NCBI GenBank assembly: GCA_031285245.1
Contig: JAITWN010000130.1
Location: 1 to 11,213, forward strand
DNA: 11,213 nt
Origin: Chromatiales bacterium
Lineage (GTDB): Bacteria > Pseudomonadota > Gammaproteobacteria > SZUA-140
Direction of reading: 5' to 3'
Numbering within the stretch: position 1 is the stretch's first letter; every line of letters starts with the position of its first letter. The position numbers and the translations under genes were made by a program. The notes under the pieces are model-generated. The model was not told the DNA's origin and did no database searches. It saw nothing but the letters and a program-made list of their open reading frames with translations. Positions 1-5,905 of the stretch are shown piece by piece.

Positions 1-927
1 TGCAGCAGCATCTGATGAAGATGCTGCAGGCAGATCCGGCATCACTTCAACGGGTGCAAGGCCCCGGCATTCACCCATCGAACCTGCGGCGCAGCTCGTG
101 CCATCGAGCCACAGCGCGCTGTCGAGACGCACGCCGCTCAGGCTGACGCCTTCCATGCTCGCGCCGCGCAGATCGGCGTACGACAGATCGGCGCCATCGA
201 GGCGCGCACCATCGAGAACGGCATCATGCAAACTCGCCCCCATCAGCCGCGCACTGCTGAGATCGGCTTTACGCAGATCGGCGCGCGCGAGGTTTGCGAA
301 AGCGAGATCGGCGCTTTTCAGCCGCGCTTCGCGCAGATCGACATCGACCAGCGCGGCGCTATTCATGCTCGCGCCAGTGAGATCACTCTTTGCCAATATG
401 TGGCCGGTGAGGTCGCAACTATTCCACATCACGCCGGCCTGCGGCGCCAGCGTGCAATCAACGACCGCCTGCGGCGCAGGTGCACGGTGCCGCACCAGCA
501 GCGAGCTCACCGCAAAAACCGCGGCAAGTAGCACACCCACGAACAAACGCCGCAAGCGCTGCCTGCGAGCCGCGCGCAGCTCTAGATCATCGGGGCGCAT
601 CACCGCATGAGGCACGCTGTCGTCATGAGTGCGGCGATCGCTCCGACGCTGCTCATCGACGAGATAGTCCGCATCAGAAAGAGAGCGACGATCAGCGACG
701 CGATCGCTCTCCCAACGCCGCATGGCAATGAGGCGTTCACCATTCTCAACCACCGCCTCGGGGACGAGCTCAGGCAGCTCGGCGAGCGGCTGCCAGAGTT
801 TTTGATCGACACTGAGCTCGTCGTTCTCGCCAATGCGTCCGAGCACGATGTAACGAACGATCAAACCGCGCGGAAACGGCCCTTGTACCCGAGCACCCCG
901 CCTGACATACCAAAGCTGCGCCGGCAC
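1..927 (-). CDS. Membrane-anchored pentapeptide-repeat protein with GYF_2-like N-terminal domain (3' end missing)
   Basis: This frame has no stop between 996 and the window edge, so the gene runs off the left side and 309 residues are visible. I chose the GTG at 925-927. The frame has no ATG until 723, and starting there would lose the conserved-looking N-terminus LWYVRRG..GPFPRGL, which resembles GYF_2 (DUF4339-like) domains; the Shine-Dalgarno match is weak. An Arg-rich stretch (about residues 117-128) precedes a single hydrophobic segment (about 130-145, VGVLLAAVFAVSSLLV). Residues 170-269 are exactly 20 consecutive A(D/N/S)L-type pentapeptides (KSDLT, SADLA, RADLR, KADLS, GADLS, YADLR), which should fold as a right-handed quadrilateral beta helix. 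The positive-inside rule puts the N-terminus in the cytoplasm and the helix in the periplasm; cysteines flank the repeats. Function is unknown: no gyrase-protection or effector role is supported. Codon use does not stand out from its neighbours. Confidence 0.85.
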   Translation of the reverse strand, partial: MPAQLWYVRRGARVQGPFPRGLIVRYIVLGRIGENDELSVDQKLWQPLAELPELVPEAVVENGERLIAMRRWESDRVADRRSLSDADYLVDEQRRSDRRTHDDSVPHAVMRPDDLELRAARRQRLRRLFVGVLLAAVFAVSSLLVRHRAPAPQAVVDCTLAPQAGVMWNSCDLTGHILAKSDLTGASMNSAALVDVDLREARLKSADLAFANLARADLRKADLSSARLMGASLHDAVLDGARLDGADLSYADLRGASMEGVSLSGVRLDSALWLDGTSCAAGSMGECRGLAPVEVMPDLPAASSSDAAA

Positions 928-1133
928 GGTCAGTTCGCCTGCACGTTGATGAGGGAAGAGAAAATAAGCTGGCGGCGCAAGCGCGCATACCTTGGTCTAT
1001 AATGCTCGGTCATAGCGCGCTCGTGCCGATATAGAGATCCAGCAACCGATCTGGCCGCGCCATCGTCATACCGTGCGTCGGCCGCGAAACCCGCGCACTG
1101 GAATATAGAAGAATGAGAGCAGGAGTTTTTAGC
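928..1133. promoter_or_regulatory. Divergent intergenic region between the pentapeptide gene and the GGDEF-EAL gene
   Basis: This 206-bp spacer must hold promoters for both flanking genes. On the plus strand there is a perfect TATAAT at 998-1003, but no recognisable -35 box 16-18 bp upstream of it. There is also GCCGATAT at 1025-1032, a 7 of 8 match to the sigma-28 -10 consensus GCCGATAA, again without a good -35 box. A Shine-Dalgarno AGGAG lies at 1121-1125. I saw no tRNA, riboswitch or clear operator. The assignment of either box is inference. Confidence 0.5.
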
Positions 1134-2972
1134 ATGGCCGTCACCAGTGACCACCGGCAAAGCGCTAACGCGCTCGAACCCTCGAGCGGCGCAGCGCTGC
1201 TCGCTGAAATCCATCGCATGCGTATTCTTGTCGCCGATAATGCCGAGGGCGCCTCGGCGCTTGCCGACATGCTGACAGAAAGCGGTTTTACCCATGTGCA
1301 AATCACGCACAACATCGACGAAACGCTCGACGCGCTGCGCGCCGCCGACCGCAGCGACGAAGACATCGATCTGCTCCTCTTCAATGCGGCCTGCCCTGCC
1401 GTCGGCGGCTATGACCTCTGCCGCGCGGTGCGCGCGCATCCAGCCTGGAGCGAGACACCGATCGTCGCGTTGCAACCGCGCGCCGACCGCGGTGCCGATC
1501 CTCTCGTTGAAGGGTTCGACGCTGGCGCTACCGACGTTGCCTTTCTTCCCCAGCGCCGCATTCAGGAGCTGGTGCCGCATGTAATCGCAGGACTGCTGCT
1601 CAAGCGCGAACGCGATCTGCGCCGCAGCCGCGAGACCGAGCTTGAATCCGAACTCGCCGAGCGCAAGGTGATGGAAGCGCGGCTGCAATACCTGGTGTCG
1701 CATGATGAACTCACCGGTCTTTTCAACCGTCGCCGCCTGGAGCAGGTGCTCGACACCGCGGTAAAGCGGATGCAGAAACAGCACATCAGCGGCGCCATCA
1801 TTTACATTGATCTCGACCAATTCAAAATCATCAACGATCTCGAAGGACATGCCGCAGGCGATCGCCTGTTGATGAGCGTCTCCAACATCCTGCGCTCGCA
1901 TCTCAAGCAGCACGACATTCTTTCCCGCGTCAGCTCCGATGAATACGCGGTGCTGATCGAAAACACCAATGAAGAAGGCGCGATGCATCTCGCCGAAACG
2001 CTGCGCCGAGCTATCGATAACTATCATTTCTCTGGCAGCGAACACATCTATCGCATCAGCGCCAGCATTGGCGTGCTGATCATGCACCCCGAAGATGAAG
2101 TCAGCGCGAGTGAAGCGATGGCGCGCTCGGCGCAGGCCTGCTTCGAGGCCAAGGCGCATGGTCGCAATCTCGTACATCTGTTCGATCACAATGATCTCGA
2201 AACCAGTTATCTGCGTACTGCGGTCGGCTGGGTGCCGCGCATTCGTGAAGCTTTGGAAAATGATCGCTTTCGCCTGGTCTTTCAGCCAATCATCGATCTG
2301 AAAAACGATCAGGTAGTCAGCTACGAAACGCTGATCCGCATGGTTGACGCCGATGGCACACTGGTCGCGCCAAACACTTTCATTCCCGTTGCCGAGCGCA
2401 TGGGGCTGATTCACGAGATCGATCTGTGGGTAGTGCGTCACGCCATCGATACCTTGCACCGCTTGCCACCCGAGCAGAGCCACATCTGTCTCAACGTCAA
2501 TCTGTCCACCCATGCTTTCCAGGATCCGCAGCTCCTCGCCATAGTATGCGAGCGTCTGGCGCACACTGGCGTTGCCGCGCAACGCATCACCTTTGAAATC
2601 ACGGAAACCGCGGCGGTCGCCAATTACGATCAGACGCGCAATATGGTCAATGATCTGCGCGCTCTCGGTTGCCGCTTCGCGCTCGATGACTTCGGCACCG
2701 GCTTCAGTTCGTTCAACTATCTGAAGCAGTTCCCCGTCGATTACCTCAAGCTCGACGGCAGCTTCATCAGCAATCTACTTCACGATCCAATCGACCAACG
2801 CCTGGTGAAGTCGATGATCGAAGTCGGTCTCGCGCTCAACAAGCGCATCGTCGCCGAGTTCGTGGAGAACGCCGCAACGCTTGCCCTACTCAAGGAATTC
2901 GGCGCTGATCGCGCGCAGGGCAATCACATCGGCCTACCGCTCGATTACATTCCCGCCGCGCGTCCCGGCTGA
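1134..2972 (+). CDS. Pseudo-receiver / degenerate GGDEF / EAL protein, probable c-di-GMP phosphodiesterase
   Basis: I chose the ATG at 1134 (612 residues) rather than the in-frame ATG at 1113 because AGGAG at 1121-1125 sits 8 nt before it. Domain order is a receiver-like domain (about 29-150), a coiled-coil linker (about 150-185), GGDEF (about 188-345) and EAL (about 375-605). The receiver lacks its phosphorylation site: Asn84 stands in LLLFN where Asp is expected, and Leu138 replaces the conserved Lys (FLPQ instead of KP). The GGDEF motif is SSDEY at 267-271, and the RxxD inhibitory site is also lost, so cyclase activity is unlikely. The EAL domain keeps its expected metal and catalytic residues: Glu398 (written ETL), Asn456, Glu488, Asp518, Asp519, Lys539, Glu575 and Gln595. 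It therefore probably hydrolyses c-di-GMP to pGpG, with the upstream domains as sensory or allosteric parts. No membrane segment or signal peptide is visible. It converges on the DUF2802 gene and overlaps its end by 28 bp. Confidence 0.92.
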   Translation: MAVTSDHRQSANALEPSSGAALLAEIHRMRILVADNAEGASALADMLTESGFTHVQITHNIDETLDALRAADRSDEDIDLLLFNAACPAVGGYDLCRAVRAHPAWSETPIVALQPRADRGADPLVEGFDAGATDVAFLPQRRIQELVPHVIAGLLLKRERDLRRSRETELESELAERKVMEARLQYLVSHDELTGLFNRRRLEQVLDTAVKRMQKQHISGAIIYIDLDQFKIINDLEGHAAGDRLLMSVSNILRSHLKQHDILSRVSSDEYAVLIENTNEEGAMHLAETLRRAIDNYHFSGSEHIYRISASIGVLIMHPEDEVSASEAMARSAQACFEAKAHGRNLVHLFDHNDLETSYLRTAVGWVPRIREALENDRFRLVFQPIIDLKNDQVVSYETLIRMVDADGTLVAPNTFIPVAERMGLIHEIDLWVVRHAIDTLHRLPPEQSHICLNVNLSTHAFQDPQLLAIVCERLAHTGVAAQRITFEITETAAVANYDQTRNMVNDLRALGCRFALDDFGTGFSSFNYLKQFPVDYLKLDGSFISNLLHDPIDQRLVKSMIEVGLALNKRIVAEFVENAATLALLKEFGADRAQGNHIGLPLDYIPAARPG

Positions 2973-3445
2973 CGCCCAACGCGCGTAGCGCCATCAGCAC
3001 GTTCGCCCCGCTCAGCCGCAGCCGCTACACTCGCAGCCCCGGTAGAAGTAGCAGCTTGAGCACTCTGCATGCGCAGCAGCAACTCAGCTTCGGCACGCCC
3101 GAGACCACACTGCTCGACCAGCTCATCAACACCGGCGCCAGCGCGGATCATGCGTACCGCACGTTCGTATTCGCTCTGCCCCGCGCCGCCCTGGCGTTCG
3201 ATGCGATCCTGACGTTCACCGATGCGGAGCAATTCACGATCAATACGACCGAGATGCCCGCCCGTGCCACGCGCACCTGTGCACAGCGCGGAAAGAGCGT
3301 GGCGCATGTCCTCGACTTCCTTGCTGAGTGAACCTGCCTCATTACGCGCGGAACGCAAACGCTTTTCTTGCCGCCACCACAGTAAGATCATCAGCGCGGC
3401 AAAGCCGCACATCGCGGGGATGAAAATGATCATGTTGTAATCCAT
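2945..3445 (-). CDS. DUF2802 family single-pass membrane protein
   Basis: This 166-residue protein has an N-terminal membrane helix (about 5-23, IIFIPAMCGFAALMILLWW). A charged, coiled-coil-like segment follows (about 25-55). The core matches DUF2802: CTGARGTGGHLGRIDREL, then ERQDRIE, then YERAVRMIRAGAGVDELVEQCGLGRAEAELL. The last 40 residues or so are Ala/Gly/Arg-rich and look disordered. Family members sit in flagellar/chemotaxis clusters of gammaproteobacteria, in Pseudomonas near cheW, but their role is not established. The start codon overlaps the stop of the upstream small gene by one base (TGATG), so the two are probably translationally coupled. Its 3' end overlaps the convergent EAL gene by 28 bp. 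Confidence 0.85.
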   Translation of the reverse strand: MDYNMIIFIPAMCGFAALMILLWWRQEKRLRSARNEAGSLSKEVEDMRHALSALCTGARGTGGHLGRIDRELLRIGERQDRIERQGGAGQSEYERAVRMIRAGAGVDELVEQCGLGRAEAELLLRMQSAQAATSTGAASVAAAAERGERADGATRVGRQPGRAAGM

Positions 3446-3657
3446 CAGGCGTACTCATCTATGTGTCCATCACCGGAGCTCTGCTCCGAATCTGCGGAAT
3501 CAGCTTGATCCCGCACCTCATCGTTACTCTCGCGCCGCTGCGCTTTCTCACGCGACGACTGCTTCTTCTCCTGCTGCGCAGCTTCGGGTTGTACCCTGTC
3601 GATCGGCCGCGTCGGCCACGCCAGCTCGGCTGGTTTGATGTCTCTGATCTCAGGCAT
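3445..3657 (-). CDS. Small hydrophilic protein of flagellar loci, 70 residues, ending in HIDEYA
   Basis: This short ORF encodes a protein without Cys, membrane helix or signal peptide. It begins MPEIRDIKPAELAWPTRP, has a strongly charged Gln/Lys/Glu/Arg/Ser middle (about 24-60) and ends DGHIDEYA. The TGATG overlap with the DUF2802 gene, on the same strand, argues that it is real. From memory, small proteins with a Trp-Pro N-terminal motif and this C-terminus accompany DUF2802 genes in gammaproteobacteria, but I cannot verify that here. The start at 3657 has only a weak Shine-Dalgarno sequence. Function is unknown; the acidic, disordered look would suit a short adaptor or peptide ligand, which is speculation. 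Confidence 0.68.
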   Translation of the reverse strand: MPEIRDIKPAELAWPTRPIDRVQPEAAQQEKKQSSREKAQRRESNDEVRDQADSADSEQSSGDGHIDEYA

Positions 3658-3692
3658 TTGCGGACCCGCTAGCTTGCCCTCATGAGGCCGAA

Positions 3693-3711
3693 TGAGCTTT
3701 GACGAAGCTCA
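3693..3711. repeat. Short inverted repeat upstream of the small-protein gene
   Basis: Arms TGAGCTT (3693-3699) and AAGCTCA (3705-3711) pair perfectly around the 5-base loop TGACG. No T-run follows on either strand, so it is not a typical terminator. It lies 36 bp before the small-protein start and could be an operator or a leader hairpin; its role is unknown. Confidence 0.5.
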
Positions 3712-3783
3712 ATGAACAACCGGATTTTTCGTTGAATCCCATGTCCCCGGACCGAGCCCGCAATCAAAACTACTGCGCCGAAT

Positions 3784-3831
3784 TACCCTCTCCCGCTCTT
3801 CGGGTACCCTCTCCCACTTGTGGGAGAGGGT
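3784..3831. repeat. Palindromic intergenic repeat (CCCTCTCCC/GGGAGAGGG type)
   Basis: The core is a 26-bp palindrome with 12-bp arms (ACCCTCTCCCAC at 3806-3817, GTGGGAGAGGGT at 3820-3831) and a TT loop. An 11-bp direct copy of the left side, TACCCTCTCCC, occurs at 3784-3794 and again at 3805-3815. Palindromes with this core are common as dispersed intergenic repeats in many proteobacterial genomes. Position between genes, next to a terminator, fits that class. Whether it is multicopy in this genome cannot be seen from one window. Confidence 0.7.
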
Positions 3832-3842
3832 CTATTCACCAC

Positions 3843-3888
3843 AAAGAAAAGGCAGCTTTCGTGCCAATGCGTATTGCAAAAGCTGCCT
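3843..3888 (-). terminator. Rho-independent terminator after motD
   Basis: On the minus strand, 9 bases after the motD stop, AGGCAGCTTT (3888-3879) pairs perfectly with AAAGCTGCCT (3859-3850). The 19-base loop can pair further (CAAT with ATTG). The stem is followed by TTTTCTTT (3850-3843). Stem plus T-run in this direction marks the end of the flhA-to-motD operon. Confidence 0.85.
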
Positions 3889-3897
3889 CCACGCTGT

Positions 3898-5103
3898 TTA
3901 AGGTGGCGTAGCGTCGCTCGCTGGAGTGCTGTGAGTGCTCGCCGGCGGCGTAATCAGGCCGCGGATTAGCGGCTGCGGCGCGATATCGATCGGCTTGATC
4001 AGTTCAACGGCCGTTTCCGTGCTCGGCGAGATCGGGAAACCGTTTTCAAAACCCGGACGCTCGACCGGCGCGGTCTCATCTGGGCTCGCGACAGGAGGCG
4101 AATCGCGTCCATCTGTCGCCGCGCCAACTGCCGTATTGGCCGCATCACCGGCGGTCTCGCGCCAGTATCCCGTCAGCGGCACTGCGGACTGCGGGAACGA
4201 CAAGACCGCGGTAGCATCTTGCGCTGCTGGTGATGAGGCGCCCGCCACCGGCTGCAGCACCGACGAAGCTTGCATCCTCTCTGGATCCGTCTCGGCGCGC
4301 CGCGCATCGAGCATATTGGCAAGGCTGTCATCGGAGAGCACCACCAGCGTCACGCGACGATTGCGCGCGCGCCCTTCCTCGGTGGCGTTGTCGGCAATCG
4401 GACGATTATCGGCAAATCCCAGCGCCGACAAGCGCGTCGATGCGATGCCTTCGCTCACCATCAGGCGCACCACACTCGATGCGCGCGTGGCTGACAATTC
4501 CCAATTCGATGGATAGAGCAAGGTATCGATGGACTTGTTGTCAGTGAAACCCTCAACGCGCACAGAGTTCGGATATGAGCGCAGCACCTCGGCCACCGCG
4601 CGCAGCACCGGCAGCGCGCTCGGCTGAAGCACAGCACTGCCGCTCGGGAACAGCACACTGTCTTTGATTTCGACTTCGAGCCACAGGGGATTTGACTGCA
4701 CTGAAATCAAACCGCGATCCATAAGATCGGCGAGCGCACTGCGCAGTTTGTCGGCGATACGCCCCATCAGGGTCTCATCGTCGATGCCGCGATGGTTACC
4801 TTCATCCTTTGGCAGCAGCGCAATCTCCGGGGTATGCAGCACATTGGGACGCTGCACGAAATTCATATTAGGCGGCACAGCAACCTTGGCCGGCTGACCA
4901 ATCTGGATCGGTTCGAGCGTCTTAGGCGGAATGCGAAACGCGTTGGTCAGCGAATCAGAGAGCACGCGATACTTGCCCTCGTTGATCGATGAAATCGAAT
5001 ACATGACGACGAAAAACGCAAACAGCAGCGTGATGAAGTCGGCATAGGAGATCAGCCAACGTTCATGATTTTCATGCTCTACGTGCTTGCGCTTGCGGGC
5101 CAT
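3898..5103 (-). CDS. motD: Flagellar motor stator protein MotD (MotB family)
   Basis: This 401-residue protein couples ion flow to torque and anchors the stator to peptidoglycan. The N-terminus MARKRKHVEHENHERWLISYADFITLLFAFFVVMYS-type sequence is typical of MotD: a short cytoplasmic tail, then one membrane helix (about 20-38) with the ion-binding Asp22. A plug-like segment follows (about 40-60). The OmpA-like peptidoglycan-binding domain spans about 133-260 and has the hallmark NWELSATRA and RARNRRV. Beyond it lies an extra tail of about 140 residues rich in Ala, Pro, Thr and Ser, which makes the protein clearly longer than usual MotD/MotB (about 300 residues). The gene starts 4 bases after the motC stop, so the pair is co-translated, and it ends the operon just before a terminator. 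Confidence 0.95.
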   Translation of the reverse strand: MARKRKHVEHENHERWLISYADFITLLFAFFVVMYSISSINEGKYRVLSDSLTNAFRIPPKTLEPIQIGQPAKVAVPPNMNFVQRPNVLHTPEIALLPKDEGNHRGIDDETLMGRIADKLRSALADLMDRGLISVQSNPLWLEVEIKDSVLFPSGSAVLQPSALPVLRAVAEVLRSYPNSVRVEGFTDNKSIDTLLYPSNWELSATRASSVVRLMVSEGIASTRLSALGFADNRPIADNATEEGRARNRRVTLVVLSDDSLANMLDARRAETDPERMQASSVLQPVAGASSPAAQDATAVLSFPQSAVPLTGYWRETAGDAANTAVGAATDGRDSPPVASPDETAPVERPGFENGFPISPSTETAVELIKPIDIAPQPLIRGLITPPASTHSTPASDATPP

Positions 5104-5107
5104 GTCT

Positions 5108-5848
5108 CTAGCCGATGTAGCCGCGCAGCTTGGTCTCGATATTGCGGGGATTCTCGCCTTCAGCGATGGCGACGATGCCTGCGATGATCATCTCGCCGAA
5201 CTGCGTCTGATGATGCACGATGCCTTTGAGCTTGTTCGCGATCGGCAAGAAGAATAAATTGGCAAAGCCCACACCATAAATCGTGGCGACGAAAGCGACC
5301 GCGATACCGCCGCCGAGCTTGCTCGGATCGGCGAGATTCTCCATGACGTGGATCAAACCCATCACCGCGCCGATGATACCGATGGTCGGTGAATAGCCAC
5401 CCATCGCTTCGAAAATGCGCGCGCCCTGCGTGTCGTGATGTTCACGCACACCGAGTTCGACGTCCATGATGTTGCGGATGGTCTCAGGCTCACTGCCATC
5501 GACGAGCAGTTGCAAGCCCTTGCGCGCGAACTGATCGGGCTCGGCCTCTGACAAAGCTTCAAGGCCGAGCAGACCTTCCTTGCGCGCGATATTGCTCCAG
5601 TTCACGATCTTGTCGATGGTGGCCGCCGACTCGATGCGCGGTGGAAACAGCACCCACATCACCATCTTCACGCCGCGCATGAAAACATCGAGCGGCGTTT
5701 GCACCAGGACAGCGCCCATGGTGCCACCGAAGACGATGAAAAAGGCGGTGAATTGCATCAACGACGCCGTATGACCACCTTCGAGGAGATTGCCCCCGAT
5801 GATGGCCGCCAGCGCCAGCACGATGCCAATGATGCTCAAAATATCCAA
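5108..5848 (-). CDS. motC: Flagellar motor stator protein MotC (MotA family), TTG start
   Basis: This 246-residue inner-membrane protein pairs with MotD to form a stator unit. It has the four-helix MotA layout: helices at about 3-18 and 30-52, a large cytoplasmic loop that engages the rotor, and two C-terminal helices including SPTIGIIGAVMGLIHVMENL and AVAFVATIYGVGFANLFFLP. The N-terminus MDILSIIG..GGNLLEGG matches MotC of polar flagella. The start codon is TTG (5846-5848); a GAGGGGG Shine-Dalgarno sequence lies 5 bases upstream, and the family N-terminus fits this start exactly. In Pseudomonas, MotCD is the second stator used for swarming and is repressed by high c-di-GMP, which may link it to the EAL protein here. 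The gene follows fliA directly, without the cheYZAB genes found between them in Pseudomonas. Confidence 0.95.
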   Translation of the reverse strand: MDILSIIGIVLALAAIIGGNLLEGGHTASLMQFTAFFIVFGGTMGAVLVQTPLDVFMRGVKMVMWVLFPPRIESAATIDKIVNWSNIARKEGLLGLEALSEAEPDQFARKGLQLLVDGSEPETIRNIMDVELGVREHHDTQGARIFEAMGGYSPTIGIIGAVMGLIHVMENLADPSKLGGGIAVAFVATIYGVGFANLFFLPIANKLKGIVHHQTQFGEMIIAGIVAIAEGENPRNIETKLRGYIG

Positions 5849-5875
5849 AAACGCCCCCTCAGGGTGATCTGCCGA

Positions 5876-5897
5876 GCGCGGCGATCACGCGCCGCGC
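5876..5897. repeat. GC-rich inverted repeat between fliA and motC
   Basis: Arms GCGCGGCG (5876-5883) and CGCCGCGC (5890-5897) pair perfectly around a 6-base loop. It fills most of the 57-bp fliA-motC gap. No T-run follows in the direction of transcription, so it may attenuate or stabilise the mRNA between the sigma-factor and stator genes rather than terminate it. Its function is inferred. Confidence 0.55.
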
Positions 5898-5905
5898 ACC
5901 CCTCT

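Larger units (their letters stand above)
3658..3897. other. Non-coding spacer between motD and the small-protein/DUF2802 unit
   Basis: This 240-bp stretch separates two minus-strand units. It contains the motD terminator, a palindromic repeat cluster and a short hairpin, listed separately. A promoter for the downstream two-gene unit should lie here, but I could not find a convincing -35/-10 pair, sigma-28 site or sigma-54 site. Confidence 0.7.

Noticed and set aside
5..27. 8-bp-arm hairpin (GCAGCATC / GATGCTGC) at the left edge
   Set aside because: It lies inside the coding frame, is not followed by a T-run on the minus strand within the window, and is explained by Ala/Ser codons. It might have stopped the assembly, but nothing here shows that.
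121..420. Repeating GATCGGCG pattern that might suggest a CRISPR array or DNA tandem repeat
   Set aside because: The period is 15 bases with strong variation and stays in one reading frame, which is explained by 20 pentapeptides. There are no identical repeats with unique spacers.
98..1002. Several plus-strand frames over the pentapeptide gene (98-610, 226-531, 480-731, 607-1002)
   Set aside because: Their periodic Arg/Ser/Ala content is the reverse image of the pentapeptide codons. The minus frame gives a coherent protein.
1113..1133. Upstream ATG start for the GGDEF-EAL protein
   Set aside because: It would place the AGGAG ribosome site inside the coding region. The ATG at 1134 has that site at ideal spacing.
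930..2582. 550-residue open frame on the minus strand opposite the GGDEF-EAL gene
   Set aside because: The plus-strand protein is a clear three-domain family match, while the antisense product has no recognisable motif. Long antisense frames are common in GC-rich genes with strong codon bias.
3699..3911. 70-residue plus-strand frame across the intergenic repeats
   Set aside because: It is made mostly of translated palindrome (PSPTCGRG) and terminator sequence, has no ribosome site and ends inside motD.
3935..4516. 193-residue plus-strand frame opposite motD
   Set aside because: It lies wholly over the MotD OmpA domain and tail, has a Ser/Ala/Arg-rich composition typical of shadow frames, and has no neighbours on its strand.
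5876..5897. GC hairpin after fliA as a terminator
   Set aside because: No T-run follows it in the direction of transcription, and motC begins within 30 bases with a good ribosome site, so the operon probably reads through.
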